The notes under the pieces were generated by a model. The model saw only the letters and a list, made by a program, of their open reading frames with translations. It had not been told where the DNA came from and searched no databases. This document shows, in pieces, positions 38,601 through 52,155 of a stretch of DNA of 64,000 bases (positions are counted from its first letter, which is position 1; every line of letters starts with the position of its first letter). The stretch covers positions 116,674 through 180,673 of the forward strand of contig QAOA01000379.1 in the NCBI GenBank assembly GCA_003255065.1, written 5' to 3'. A program made the position numbers and the translations under genes. This stretch comes from Cercis canadensis (Eukaryota; Streptophyta; Magnoliopsida; Fabales; Fabaceae).

Positions 38601-38744
38601 TGATTGGAACTGAAGCTTAGGTTTATGCGGCAATTTTACGGAATTTGGTGAGGTTATTAAAATTTTGGATAGTTGGTCAAGTGGGTCGGGAGAATTGGAT
38701 TGGATTAGTTGTTTCTCGTTTGGTGCAAGGTACAGTGAGTTGAG

Positions 38745-41700
38745 ATGAGTGTGGTGGGGTTTGACATTGGAAATGAGAACTGTGTCATTGCTGTAGTAAA
38801 GCAACGTGGGATTGATGTTCTGTTGAATGATGAATCCAAACGTGAGACCCCTTCCGTGGTCTGCTTTGGCGAGAAGCAGCGGTTTTTGGGGTCTGCTGGT
38901 GCTGCTTCTGCTATGATGAACCCCAAATCAACGATATCTCAATTGAAGAGACTGATAGGCAGGACATTTGCAGATCCTGATGTTCAAAATGAGCTAAAAA
39001 TGTTCCCTGTTGAAACTTCTGAAGGCCCAGATGGTAGCATTTTGTTTCACTTGAAATACTTGAAGGAGACATATACTTTTACACCAGTTCAAATAATGGC
39101 AATGCTCTTTGCTCACCTGAAGAGTATAACAGAAAAAGATTTGGAAACATCCATATCAGATTGTGTCATTGGGGTCCCATCATACTTCACAGACTTGCAG
39201 AGACGTGCATATCTAAATGCAGCAACAATTGCTGGGTTGAAGCCTTTGAGATTGATTCATGACTGTACTGCAACTGCTCTTAGTTACGGAATTTACAAAA
39301 CTGAATTTTCCAGTGCTGGTCCAACCTATATAGCATTTGTTGACATTGGGCACTGTGATACTCAGGTCTCTATTGCATCATTTGAGGCTGGGCAAATGAA
39401 GATACTTTCACATGCTTTTGAAAGGAACTTAGGAGGGAGAGACTTTGACGAGGTTCTATTTAGTCATTTTGTGGCACAATTTAAGGAACAGTACAGCATT
39501 GATGTTTATTCTAATGTCAAGGCATGTGTCAGACTCCGTGCAGCATGTGAGAAGTTGAAAAAAGTTTTGAGTGCAAATCTAGAGGCTCCTCTGAACATTG
39601 AGTGCTTGATGGATGAGAAAGATGTTAAGGGCTTTATTAAGAGGGAAGAATTTGAAAAGCTGGCATCAGGATTATTGGAGAGAATTTGTATGCCTTGCAA
39701 CAAAGCATTAGCTGATGCAGGGTTTTCCGTGGAGAAGATCCATTCTGTTGAGCTCATTGGTTCAGGTTCTAGGATTCCAGCTATAGCTAGATTATTAACT
39801 TCTCTGTTCAGGAGAGAACCCAGACGAACATTGAATGCAAGTGAGTGCGTAGCTCGTGGCTGTGCTCTACAGTGTGCAATGCTCAGCCCCATTTTTCGTG
39901 TCAGAGAGTATGAGGTTTGTAATTGAATCAAAACTTTAATTCTTATCTGATCTATATGTTATATATATTGAAGTGTCTTCGATTTTTTACTTTGTACATC
40001 TTAGGAACATAACAATTATTAAATACTTAGTTGTAACTTAGGTATATTATCTGCTTTTAGATTGTCATTCCTTTGTCAACTTCTCCTTTTTCTATGAAAT
40101 TGGAACTTCTCTCACTTCAAGTTCTCATAGACATGTCTCTTTTTCTGCAAAATGAAAGTGTTTTTTCTTGTTTGTTCAGGTGCAGGATTCAATTCCTTTC
40201 TCCATTGGACTTTCATCAGACGAAGGTCCTGTCTATGCGGGATCAAATGGCATACTTTTCCCAAAAGGCCAAACAATTCCAAGTGTTAAAGTTCTAACAT
40301 TTCAGAGAAGTAATTTGTTCCATTTGGAAGCATTCTACACTAATCCAAATGAACTACCGCCTGGGACATCTACTAAAATTAGTTCCTTCACGGTATGCCT
40401 ACTCTAAAAAATTCTGCTAAAATGAGGAGTTAAGATTGTCTTGTCTGTTTTTTCATCTGATTTGTTTTTCTTCCCCTCCCCCCTGCCTTTCTACCCTCTC
40501 TCATCTCAGTGTTGTTTAATAACTCTGATAAGTTTTGAGATAATGCTATTCTTTTTGTCAGTCATTTTAGATGTAGCATGCATTATTTTCTTTTTTGCAT
40601 GCCTGAACCTTGTTGTATGCATACTGATTAGTTTACTTCTTCTAATCAGATCGGTCCTTTCCATGGTGGTAAGACAAGGGTTAAAGTTAGAGTTCAACTA
40701 AATCTGCATGGTATTGTCAGTGTTGAATCTGCTACAGTAAGTAAAGAAGCCTCATTGTTATCTCTCTTCATTTGTGTTATTGTTTTCTGAGAGATCTTGC
40801 ATTGCGCATAAACTTTTTACGGCTTCAGTTGGTTGAGGATAATGTGGCTGATTCAGTTGCAAAGGGTGATGATCATTCTAATTCTGAAGCAATGGAAGTT
40901 GACCCTATCCCAGAGCCAATTGCAAATGATGTCGAAGATAGTAACAATAAGAAGTTTGAATCTCCGCATAAACCTGTAAGTATTGTCATGTTTGATTCCC
41001 TGTCTCTCTTTTTTCTTTAAAAAAAAAAAGAAAAGATCTCAGGTGTTGGATGTTTCTAACATGTTCATCTTTTGTGCATTTTTTTTTTTTAATGTGATCG
41101 TTTCTGATATTGAATTCTAGGACATCTCTGTTATGATTTATTTACATGATCTCCATGTATGGTATGAGCGTTTTTATCTTGTAAATAATTGTTTTGGTTG
41201 CAGATATGATTAATGTATGTGTTCTGCCTAAATAAAAAAATTTACTATCATGCCTTTTTACAGGCTGATGGACCGAGAAAAAAAGCTGCCAGAAGGCTTG
41301 ATGTACCAGTGAGTGAAAATATCTATGGTGGAATGACCCAGGCTGAGATCTTGGAAGCTCATGACAAAGAACTCCAGTTGGCCCAACAGGACAAAACTGT
41401 GGAGCAAACCAAAGAGAAGAAGAATAACTTGGAGTCTTATGTCTATGATATGAGGAGTAAGGTACAGTATGTTTAATATCTTCACATGTAAAGAATAGAT
41501 ATGACTTGTTTTAGTGACTTAGGATACTTAGTTTATGCAGTCACACAATTCTTCTGTGTATATAAAGCCTGTGTGTTGTCTGGTCAATTTTCGTATTATT
41601 TACCATGAGGTGCTTGTTTTGTTAAAACGTGATCTTTAACTTAAGTTAATGTTGAAAGTTAGGACCAAACCAGAAGAGAAAATCTTGTATAATTACTGAA

Positions 41701-43083
41701 GAATTGATTTTTTAACTTGTCATTAGTAAATATGAGCTGAAACTAAAGAATGGGAAGCTGCAGATGCTCTGCTGTTGTACTTTGTAATTGTATCTGCACA
41801 TTATCAAAGTCTTTAATTCCTTATCCTGGCATCTCTTTCTATGTCATTAGTTTTATCCAGGCATCCAAGACTTTCTTAACTGCTTCTATTTTACTTGACG
41901 GGTTGGCATCTAAATTAATTTGCATGTGAATAGCTCTTTAACACATACCGGAGCTTTGCAAGTGAGCAAGAGAAGGAGGGCATATCCAGGAACCTGCAAG
42001 AGACTGAAGAGTGGCTTTATGAGGACGGTGATGATGAAACTGAACTTGCTTATTCTTCAAAACTAGAATATATAAAGAAGGTTTTCACTTCTCTGATCCT
42101 AATGCTTACATTGCCAACTTGCCATACTTGTTGCTTACGTACTTTTTTTCTATTCCTGTAGCTGGTGGATCCAATTGAGAATCGGTATAAAGATGAAGAA
42201 GCAAGAGCACAAGCTGCAAGAGATCTGTTGAATTGCATTGTAGATCATCGCATGTCTGCAGAATCCCTTCCTCCACAGGATAAAGAACCGGTAGAATAAC
42301 ATTTTGGCCACTATTTAATATTATTGCGGTGCCTCTTCTGAAATAATATTTGCAGTGATATGAATTTCTTGTTTCAGATCATCAATGAGTGCAATAAAGC
42401 AGAGCAGTGGCTGAGAGAGAAAATGCAGCAACAAGGGGCCTTGCCTAAGAACACTGACCCAATATTGTGGTCAAGTGATATCAAGAGCAAGGCAGAGGAT
42501 TTGAACTTGTATGATGCTTGCCCTTTGTGTTTTCCTTTTTCAGAAGTACAATTGTACTGGTCCATTATTCAAAAATAAAATCCAAGGGTGTGGGTAAAAA
42601 TTATTCAATTTGGTACTGCACAATTGAACCTATTAAATCAGCAGGTTCTATATTGTTCTAGTGGCAATTAATCCATGTGCCATAAGCATCCATGTATTGT
42701 CTAGGGAAAGGTTTCATACTGTCAATGGCTGTGATCATTCAATTGTATTAGAATTATGCACCTGCTTGTGGATAACATTGTTCAATGCTCTAATTAACAC
42801 ACAAGCACACACAACACAACTGGTCTAGGGATCTCTCAAAAAAGTTTAGGTCTCAAGTTCAAATCCCCATTGTCCCATATCCCCAACTAGAAAATCTAAC
42901 TCTATCTATGACAGAAAAAAAAAAAAACATTGCTCTAATTAACGTGCTTGGCAGTATCCCTTGAATTCATCTGAGGATTAATGTTTTATTTTGATGTTTT
43001 TCAGAATATGCCAGCGGATATTGGTATCAGGGGGTTCTTCGAATCCAGAGGACATGCGTGAAGACAAGCAGGATACTGACTAA
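38745..43083 (+). CDS. HSP70-16: Heat shock 70 kDa protein 16 (Hsp110/SSE-like)
   Basis: Nine exons: 38745-39914, 40180-40392, 40650-40736, 40829-40975, 41264-41461, 41934-42080, 42162-42290, 42378-42508, 43005-43083; about 766 aa, close to Arabidopsis Hsp70-16. The ATPase domain fills exon 1: GFDIGNENCVIAV (5-17), GVPSYFTDLQRRA (143-155), HDCTATALSYG (172-182) where canonical Hsp70 has EPTAAALAYG, and FVDIGHCDTQVS (198-209). A beta-sandwich domain with an acidic insert (EAMEVDPIPEP) and a helical C-terminus follow; there is no EEVD tail. Family knowledge: Hsp110 members act as nucleotide exchange factors and holdases for cytosolic Hsp70. Exon 8 ends AAC TT|GT and exon 9 completes the codon to give LICQRIL, so the frame holds. 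Intron 8 carries a SINE. The gene converges on its downstream neighbour. Confidence 0.94.
42799..42930 (+). mobile_element. SINE-like retroposon in intron 8 of Hsp70-16 (family B, copy 1)
   Basis: A perfect 13-base target-site duplication, TGCTCTAATTAAC, lies at 42786-42798 and 42931-42943. The body holds a box-B-like GTCTCAAGTTCAAATCCCC and ends in a run of 13 A before a short CAT. About 132 bp. A diverged relative is at 53186-53302. Confidence 0.75.
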
Positions 43084-43879
43084 AGGCCTATATTTTCAAT
43101 ACCTTCAGACAATGTAGATTTTTCTTTCTTTTCTCCTTGCTTCTTTTCCCCTTTTGATGGAGTTGAGAGAGGTAGTCTGAATAGATGATAGTCACTATTG
43201 GTTTCGAAGGCATTCAGATTTATGTTTCTTGATTTGATACTGGTTTATATATATATATATGATTTAGTTGCTTCAAATCGTTACTGGCCTTGGAGTTGTT
43301 TTTATAGTAGTACTAGGGGCAATTATGTGCTGTGAGAAAATTACAAAACTGATCGGTTAAATTCACAGCGTTTTTTGAGAATCTTATTGCTGATCAAAAA
43401 ATCGTGCAACTTTTACTATAGAAAATAAAATAATTGAAGCTTGAGCATAAATTACATGAATCTTATTGCAGATCAAAAAATCTTGTAACAAGTAATTAAA
43501 GTTATTCATGGGAAGGTTTCATCTTTAACCATTTTCTAAATTTCTAAGAAATGACTGCCAAATCCAAGCAATCACTGGATGCCAAGAAAAAGAAACTAGT
43601 GAATCAAGATTCGAACTTCCAGTCTCATTGTAGCAAGACAGCAGATCCCTCTGGAATTTACAAAATGATTTCGTTCTACTTAAGAAAAACTTCCCGAGTT
43701 GCACAACCGCAGACGGAGGCTTATCGCAAAAAGAGCCTTGAATCAAATTCCTAGTGCTAGATTTCTTTTCCTCATCCTTCCCTCACGACACAAGAAAATG
43801 GGTAATGGTAACTATTAGATCTACAAGTGATTTACAAGATGCCGGGTAGAAATCCAGTAAATGTCTTGGCAGCAAAGGT
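43084..43879. other. Convergent intergenic region
   Basis: Presumed 3' UTRs of Hsp70-16 (plus) and the uncharacterised protein gene (minus). It contains a TA run near 43247-43260 and two near copies of AATCTTATTGC(T/A)GATCAAAAAATC (near 43380 and 43461). A frame at 43551-43754 on plus has no recognisable domain. Confidence 0.5.
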
Positions 43880-46800
43880 TCAGTTTCTTTTCCTCTTGGC
43901 ACTGGTTTTCTTCTTTGATTTCTTCAATCCTGACCCACTTTCCTGTGAGTATCAAAAGCATGCAGTGTTATACCCGATGTGAAAGATCAAGAAAGCAGAA
44001 AATGGTATGTACTTAGACGTACCTTCCGATAATGTCTGTAAGCTGTACGGCCCGTCAACTCCTGTCCACTTCCGGTGACATAGACCTGCAATAGGAAGGT
44101 AAAAAGTCAGGTTACCATGTGATATATATGTTTTTTATTGATGATAAATGATGTTATGAACTTGTAAGAATGGTTATGGGAGCGAATGAACATCAGCAGT
44201 GTTTGCAACATCGCGCTCTGATAAACTGCAATTTAACTGGGTCAACTATAAACCATCAATTTCACATTTTGGACGGGAAAAAGGTTTATCACAGTTAAGA
44301 AATTAATCTCTCCACCTAGCAACATTATTATATCCAGAAAATTGAGAAGCAACAACAGCTTGGCTTTCTTTCATAAGACATGAAACTAGGATAGTTCTAT
44401 TTCCCTAGTTGTAGACACTTGTTGCTGTCTCTAACATAACATGAAACAGAGTCATAACATTCTAAACTGCATATATAAGCAGGCAGAATTTGAGTAAGAA
44501 ATCTAGATGTTCGTGATATCAGATACTGGGAAAATAAATATCTAGTGCTATTAGAAAGATGGAGTCCCAAGGATAAAATCATACTGGAAAATTTAATATG
44601 TGATCATTTCATATTTCACCAGATCCATTAGGTTACCGTTGAAAGCATAATACATGGGTGTTTCCTCAATTGAGTTATAAAAACATCTACTAAATCAGTC
44701 AACACTACTTCTGGCCCACATGTAGAATAATCAGACAAGCAAATAAAATCAACCAGCTAACTGCATTGAACACGATTAAGAATTTTTAACAGTATAAGTG
44801 GGCATACCTTTCTTCCATCTGATCCTGTATACCAATGACCAACAGATTGGCCACTAGCTTGAACACGCCTTTTGCCTGCATCCTTTGGCACATTGGAACA
44901 GCTCTTGGGTTCCACCCAGTTTGCAGAAGCACACAAGACTTCTGAAGAGTTTGACTTGTCTGATTTACCTTTACCTTTTCCTTTTGGCCTGCTATTTTTA
45001 GTGCTATTTCTCTTTGTTGTTTTCCTTTTAGAGGATTCTCCATTGCTAAGTGGGGAAGTAATTCTGGGATCCACCCAGCCTCCAGAAGCATGAAAAGTTT
45101 CCTCAACAGTCAAACTTTTTGATTTGTTTCTTCCCCTAATTGAGGTTTTCTGGGCACAACCTTTTTCAACTCCTTGCTTTTTAGAAGCTTCTCCATTGCT
45201 AAATTGTCCCCTGGAATCAAAATAAACACATAATTGTAATGTAACCCACAGAAAGTATTTTTCTTTCTTTCTTTAATCTCTTTTTAACTGATAATTCAAG
45301 ATGAAAATGGTTGAAAAAGGAAGAAAGCTTACATGTAATCAATGTTCGACATGTTTGGTTGCTGATTCACTTTATTAACACCTAGTGGAGAAAAATTGCA
45401 CAGACGTTTGCGAACTAATTTCTGAATTCTTGGATCCTCATGGAAAAAATAACGATGAGAGGGAGGAAGAGGGTAAGCTGAATCCCAGACTTGTTGATCA
45501 TTTTGACAGCTAGACAAAACCCCAAGAAAATGTTCCTTGTGACTTGCAGATATATCAATCTCTGATTTCTCCACTTGCCTGTCCTTTGAAGAAAAAAAAT
45601 ATTCTTCACATACCTCATTCAATGCAGGTGTTGGAATGGAGAAACTCTTCACTGGAGAGAAGTCTTTCCATAGATCCTGATAGTCAATCTTCAATGACAC
45701 TCTACTATTTTGTTTAAAATCAGTTGCAGATTTGCTTGGGTTACATGTTGGCTCCTTTGAAAATGAGTCAATTTTATGGGTACTACTGACAATTTCACTG
45801 ACAGAATCATCAGAATCAGAATCAAGCAATTGAAACCTTCGAAGAGGACTAGTTGTTAATTTTGGAAACACCAACCCATTCTGGCCTGTCTCCAACCTAC
45901 TAGAAGTTGGGATTTCTGAAGCTTGTTTCCTTTTTCTTTCCTTCCAGTTGCTAGATGAATAAGGGGTTAGAACTCCACAACCACTCAATGTAACTTTTGA
46001 GCTGCTACACAGAGCATTATTTCGTGTTGATGGATGTGCATCAACTAACATGGAAGAAAACTCCAGTTTAGAAACAAATAAAGCGTATATCTACCAAAAA
46101 CAAAAACTCAATATATTACTTGAAATTTGTAAACAGAAAACAAGGATCTTACTGCAAGAACTATCAAATACGATTAATAAAAGCTTGACTATAACCAGTT
46201 TGACTCAATATTTAGGTGATGGTGATTTATATTGCTGCGCCTCATGCTGGTCCAATTCATTTCAACTAACTCACAGTGGCAATCAACTTGAACTAAAGAA
46301 ACAGGTCTTAAATCCTCCATTCTAGTTAACCAGTCAAATAATCTTTAATCTCAAGAAATTTGGCTCTTTCATTTAAAACATCTTCATTAAAACTAATTGG
46401 TATCCTAAACCATGACCCTTGCAGCTCTGTTAAAGCTAGATTCATACTTAACACTATTCACCTCATAGAAGACGGAACCACATCTTTTATTACATTACTC
46501 GTATGTCTTAGCATTACATCTTAGTCTCCATATCCTCTTCTATCCTTATACCCAGTTACTCCTCACTCTTTCGCATCCGTATCAAGGGCTATTGCATTTC
46601 CTTCTTCTATCACATTCAAAATTTAAATTAAAAAGCCAAAAAAAAAAAATTCTATAAAATTCAATGAAAGAACATGAGATAGAAAGAAAAGCCGCAAGCT
46701 GTCACCTTCGACAAGATCGTCCTGCGAAGAGAACTCCTCAATATCATCGTCCCCATCAAAACAAGCTTTTGGCTCCTCTTGCTTTCGAACAGAGGACGAT

Positions 46801-47027
46801 CCACCGCCTGGTCCTCGCCGGAGCCGCTTGAGAATCCGGGTCGGTGGCTCCGGTCCCGTATCCGGGTCGGAGTCAATTACTAGCGGGCCCAAATCTTCGT
46901 CATCGTCCTTGCGTCCACAAGCAACTGGCCTGATCGGAGAATGTGGAGGTAATTCGTGAGTGGGGGGTTCCGAATCAAAACCCAGATCAAGTCCCAGAGA
47001 AAAAGAGGGAGCTCCACAGTCCGCCAT
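43880..47027 (-). CDS. Uncharacterised basic protein with W-V-D/E-P modules and GHWYTGSDGRKVY C-terminal block
   Basis: Five exons: 47027-46706, 46044-45333, 45210-44808, 44085-44023, 43942-43880; about 520 aa. I do not recognise the family. The N-terminus is acidic with D/P-rich stretches (about 37-60, 95-107). The middle has S/D-rich LLDSDSDDSVSEI and a hydrophobic/aromatic patch ending FHEDPRIQKLVRKRL. The C-terminal part repeats a short theme: SNGEASKK (349-356) and SNGESSKRK (400-408); ASGGWVDP (386-393) and ASANWVEP (439-446), separated by Lys/Gly-rich linkers. It ends with GHWYTGSDGRKVYVTGSG (469-486) and ELTGRTAYRHYRKE, then a K-rich tail (KKSKKKTSAKRKRN) that looks like a nuclear localisation signal. 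Exon 2 is joined at TTAG|TTGATG because only that acceptor fits the phase of exon 1. Likely nuclear; function unknown. ATG at 47027 is the first in frame. Confidence 0.8.
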
Positions 47028-48610
47028 GGAAATCCACAGAATGAGAAGAAGACACAGAGAAAGAAGAAGCTGCAACAGAATGGTGATTTTGGTGAGTAAC
47101 AGAGAGAATCGAATTGCTGATATGGTGGAGTTTGAATTTAAGAGAAATGGAGGGAATCGAATGTGCAATTTTCGCGGGCTCGTGAAGGAGATTAAGGATC
47201 ATTGGCGGATTTCTGGAAAGCTAGGAAAATAACACAAGAAAAAAATTATATTTTATTTTCTCCCAAAATAATTTATTTTGTGCTTACGTTCTAAAATTAG
47301 GGGATATTTTTCAAAAGCTGCAATTCATGCAGTAAAAAATTATTATTATATAACTTTTCTACTTATATATATAATTTTTTTTTTGTGTGATGTAGTTATT
47401 TTATTTATATATATAATTATTTTTATTTTTAAATATAATAACTATAGATGTAAATAAAATAATTTTATATCACTAAAAAAAATATTTTGATATTTTATTG
47501 CATTTATCTCTTATTTAGAAAATAAAATGATCATAAAAATGAAAATTGATAATAATAATAATAACAAAGATTAAAATTCTATTTTGGCTATTGAGACTAA
47601 AACAGAATGTATCAAAGGTTTTATTTATTTCAAATAACATTTTTTGGGCAATAGTTATTTTAAATTATTTAAAACATTCACAAATTCCAAATTCATTCCC
47701 TAATTAAACAACATATATTCAACACATTATGAAAACCTTTTCCAACAAAGCCTGGACTGAAAGTCAGAACCATTTCGACTTCAATCAGAAAATTAGCTTT
47801 GGAGGTCCCAAATGTCTTCCGATTATGGTCTATCAAATTTGATTTTTGATTTCAGTCTCAACCAAATTTTAAATTAAGATGGATGTCCAAGTACTAAATC
47901 CTTTCCTTTTTCTGCCAAGTAGCAAATCCAATATTTATCAGCTAACATTTATTTCCATAGTTTTTCATCATATAATTAGATTTAGAAGCCTTTAATTCAT
48001 TATTATGATCACTAGTTATGGTCCAGTTACAAACAGTGAGGAGTTTAACCCTTCATACCATCACGTAATCAAAAAAGATGACAAAGCAGGTAGAAAAAAA
48101 CTTTAAATTACGTTGCTGGGACTAGAAATCATCCTATTATTATCTCCTACAATCTACTAACAAATTCTAAACTGCATCTCTTGTGATAGAAAATAAAAAT
48201 ACAGAAAAGAGAATGTTATCACCTATACTTTAGGATGATCTGTCTTCTCTCTATATTTGTCCTCAGACTTAAATGATACAATACAAGCAACATGCTTCTC
48301 ATCATTTTACCAAGAACCTACACAAAATGAAGCAAGGCTATTCATGACAGATTACAAAGCTAGCTATTTCTGAAGACAATTATTCCACAGTGTCGAGCCA
48401 TTTGGTACAAGAGATGGACAGATTATCTGCTCAGTGTCATCACTGAAGTCTGTCATGGGAAATGTGCGTTTATTCATGGCCATGGCCCCCTCATCAGGTC
48501 TGAGCAGTTTCCAAACGCACCAGATATGTACTTGCATAATCTAAAATGTACTGCTTCCTGTCAGTGATTCTTTAGTTATACTGGCCAGCAATCTCTGCCT
48601 CTACTCATAG
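47028..48610. other. AT-rich intergenic region
   Basis: Promoter and leader of the uncharacterised gene (minus) and 3' UTR of the coiled-coil gene (minus). The part 47230-47600 is A/T homopolymer-rich. No ORF or repeat that I can name. Confidence 0.5.
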
Positions 48611-51600
48611 CTAAATCTTTTGTTTAAGAACATGGCGCAACTGAACCTTCTGGCTTTCCAACCTAGCCTCCAAAAGTCTAGCTTTCAAACTATTCTTCTG
48701 TGCAGTGCGAGGAATGCATCCTTTCATCCCTCGATTTATATGAGGATTTCCAGATTCAGGAGAACTCAACTGGCATAGAAGGTCTTGTGGGCTTAGGCCG
48801 CCTTTACCTGAACCCCGGTCAGGAGACATGATAGTCCCACTAGATAGCCTTCCATTTGAAAGCCTTCCATTCACTCCCTCCACAGAGATTATCTTGTAAT
48901 TATCCCCATTGTTTGGGCATGACCTCCAAAACCTTGCTATTGATGATCCCTTCTTTGATTGCTTAGTTGGTGGTACAGAACAGACTTCACTAATTTCAGT
49001 TATAGGTGTCTCTTCACCTACATTTTCTTCCCATTCCAGCACACTCCCTGAGACATTACTCTCTCGGCGGTTCTTGTTTACCGATGGGGCACTCCCTCCT
49101 GGTGAACAACTTGAGCCCTGATCCTCAAGATGGCTAACAGTTTCCCATCCACTTTCATCTTCATCTATATCACCATTGTCATCCATAAATCCATTAGAAT
49201 GTCTATGAAAGCTATCCTTACTTATCACATTGGCTTCAGGACTCACTGTGTGAATCTTTGAGGCATGACTGGCAGGAGTGTAAGCAACACATTGTTCAAT
49301 CTCCCTCTCGTTGGGTTCACCAAAATTTGCATCAAATATAGCGAAAATATCATCTGGATTGGAGGGCTCATATGAAAATCCCTTGATGTCTTGAATGTTC
49401 ATAGCAGCTGCAGCCTGTCGAAGTGACTGTGCTTCTCTTATCTCCTTTGCATCTGGGTTTACAGCCCTTGACTTAAGAAAACTTTCCAAATCTGCTACAA
49501 GTTTATTCATCTGTGTGTACTTCTCCTCAAGAGCAACTTTTGCATCAACCAGCTTCATTTGAACACGTTCTTCGCGCCATACCTCAGCCATCTGTAACAT
49601 CTTTCTCTCCTCTTCAACTTCTTCCCTAAGTTTCATAGATTCCCTCTTCAATGCTTCAACTTCAGCCTTGTCTTCTCCAATTTCCTTAGCAAGCTCATCA
49701 CATACTTCTTCAATCAATTCTCTGGCCTTCCTTTCTTTCTCATAATCCTGCATGTAGCGCTTTGCTGATAATTTGGCATCAGCCAGCTCATTAACCAACC
49801 TGGAATTGACCATTTCAATCCTCTGACGATTTTTCCTTTCCCGGTTCAACTCTGTTTTAACATCATCAATATATGCACGGATTTTCTCATGCTCTCTGCT
49901 TCGCCATGAGGCCCTTTCCTCACTGACTTTCCTCAAGAAGTGCTCAAGTTTCTTCTTGGAGGAGCGACGCTCAGTCTCAAGCTCCTGAATGCGTGCACGA
50001 GCCTGCTCCAGTTCAGCTTCAAGAGCAGAAACAATAGATACAGCACTTACCTTTTGGTCAAGAAGTTTTATGTGGCTGTAGATCTGCTGTGCCTCATCTG
50101 ATGTTTTCAAACAGACAGGATCCCACTTTGTAACCCCCTCCATTGCACTGTTGGAAAACTGGAAAGAAGGTTCCAACTGAAGAAGAACATAGTAGGTCTA
50201 AGGTTAGCATTTTAATTTTTTAATTTTTCATTTTTGGCAGGTAAAACTACAGTTTTTTTCTCAACCAGAAAACATACCTTTCATGACTGATATTTTAAAT
50301 AATAGCTTCACAAATGAGTTCACATCAAAGATGAAATTACCTTTAGTGCATGGATTTTTTTTAATAGCTATATTAATGCATATTTGAGAAACATTCAATT
50401 TCATTAGCCAATTCCAAACCACGTTAATATCCGATAATTCCATCTTCAGTATGTTAGCTGTCATTATGTATTTGTATCTGTGTGTGCATACGTGCGGCTG
50501 CTCGTGCAGGTCTGTGATATAAAATTAAATTTCTAAAATAGTAATTCCTAACTTCATATTGCTATAATATTATAATTTGTTACATATATTATCTCTAGCC
50601 CAACTTAATGAGACAGCAACATTTTGCATGAAACACCAGTCTTAGTAGGCCTGACCACTTGAGGAGATCCTTGTGCAGAAACAAGTAAAGAGCATAACTT
50701 TAACTTCAGTCTTCATGTATATATGATCTTTCACTCAACAGTCTTCAAATATAACGGGTTGTAAACATTTTTAATGTTCTTTACGATATAAGAAACACCG
50801 TACCTCACAGAAGTGTCCGGTCTTTGTCCCTGAGATGGAACGAGGGCTTTGTGATACATTCTTCAGATCCGAACCATAGGTTAAGCCATTACGATGACCG
50901 AGCACTGGGAAGCCCATGTGGCCAATTCCATGCTGCAGATTAAGTATAATCAGCATAAACTATAAGATGGAAATTATCAAATTGATGATGCCAAACTTTA
51001 CCAACTACCAAGATCTGAAAATGATGCCAAACACATTATATGTATGAAAATGGCACAATAATAAAATGCAGCAAAGAAAGGTAATTCCCTAATGCAGACA
51101 AGAATGATTAGGTATCCAATAGTATAAATTTGAACATAAAAGATACAAATAAATAGAATCAAACAAAAGTCAGAGTTTATTAAACCATAAGATGGTAATA
51201 AGATTCTCTCCATATGAATAAATGCAGCAATAGAGAAATATTTTGTTGAATTAGTACAGCACGCAATGCCGGTATTTGACAATAATTAAGATCAAGTATT
51301 AGTATAATGTCCATTCTTTTAATAGATAAACCCAACATAACACATATCTACAATCACAAAAGAACTTACAGTTAACTAAATAACACCTTTTGAGCAGGGA
51401 CCTATAGTTAAGACTCTAAATTATTACTTTCAGGCACAAAAAGGAACATGTAGAATTGATGATAATGATGAATCACACACGTCAAACTTAGACTTCGAAC
51501 TTCAAAGCTAAGCAAAAACAAATCATTAAGAAAAGTTAAAAATCTCAGCAATATCTATTTTTCTCCAATGGTGGGTCTAGGATATAGAGATAAAATAGCA

Positions 51601-52155
51601 GTTTGCTGCAAAATCAAATTCCAATCAGAACCAGCAAATGCAAGCACATTCACATGGAATTGAAAATTAGAGATCTTGAAAAAGAAGAAAAGCCAAAGTT
51701 ACAACCTGAATTCCCAATCGATCCTGCCCCCTTCGTGAACCACGCCTTTCATTATCAGCCATTGCCACCTCCGGCAGCTGCAGCCGCCACAGCCCGGCGG
51801 CGAGCTTCCTCGCAGACACAGCCACGTCCCTCTGCTTCTTCCCTTTCCGGCAAGCTCTCCGACCACACTCTGCAACCGACATCTCATCCTCTCTGAGTGG
51901 ATCATCATCATCATCATCAACATTATTCCTCTCTTTATCATGGATCTTCCACTTCAGAAAAGGGGTTTCGGGCCTGCTCCGCCTTCCATTTGGAGCCCCA
52001 TTTTTCCTCAGCCGGGTCCCCGGGGTTCTGGGTTTTCGGCGCCTGAAAGAGGTCCTCAGTGCTTGAAGATCTGAGTCCGGTGATGGGTTTAGCGCCTTTG
52101 AGTCAATGTTGCCGGAAAATATTGGTGGAAGCTGAGACTTTCCGGGAATCTTCAT
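48611..52155 (-). CDS. BRANCHLESS TRICHOME/USO1-like long coiled-coil protein
   Basis: Three exons: 52155-51706, 50932-50804, 50176-48611; about 714 aa. A basic, proline-rich N-terminus (FRRRKPRTPGTRLRKNG, a run of D residues near 80) leads to a long coiled coil at about residues 233-427 (ALEAELEQARARIQELE through LVADLESFLKSRA) with heptad-like E/K/R/L spacing. After it come FDANFGEPNEREIEQCV, ESGWETVSHLEDQGSS and RFWRSCPNNG, then a basic C-terminus (LEARLESQKVQLRHVLKQKI). This layout matches the plant family annotated as 'intracellular protein transport USO1-like' or 'golgin family A', related to BRANCHLESS TRICHOME, which affects trichome cell shape; the similarity to yeast Uso1 is only coiled-coil. 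The function of this member is unknown. The start is the first ATG, just upstream of KIPGKSQLP. Confidence 0.88.

Noticed and set aside
44872..45093. Hydrophobic plus-strand frame (PFPFGLLFLVLFLF)
   Set aside because: An antisense shadow of the Lys-rich exon 3 of the uncharacterised protein.
46623..47168. Longer N-terminus for the uncharacterised gene upstream of MADCG
   Set aside because: The extension has no ATG (it would need TTG) and reads like a leader; ATG at 47027 is the first usable start.
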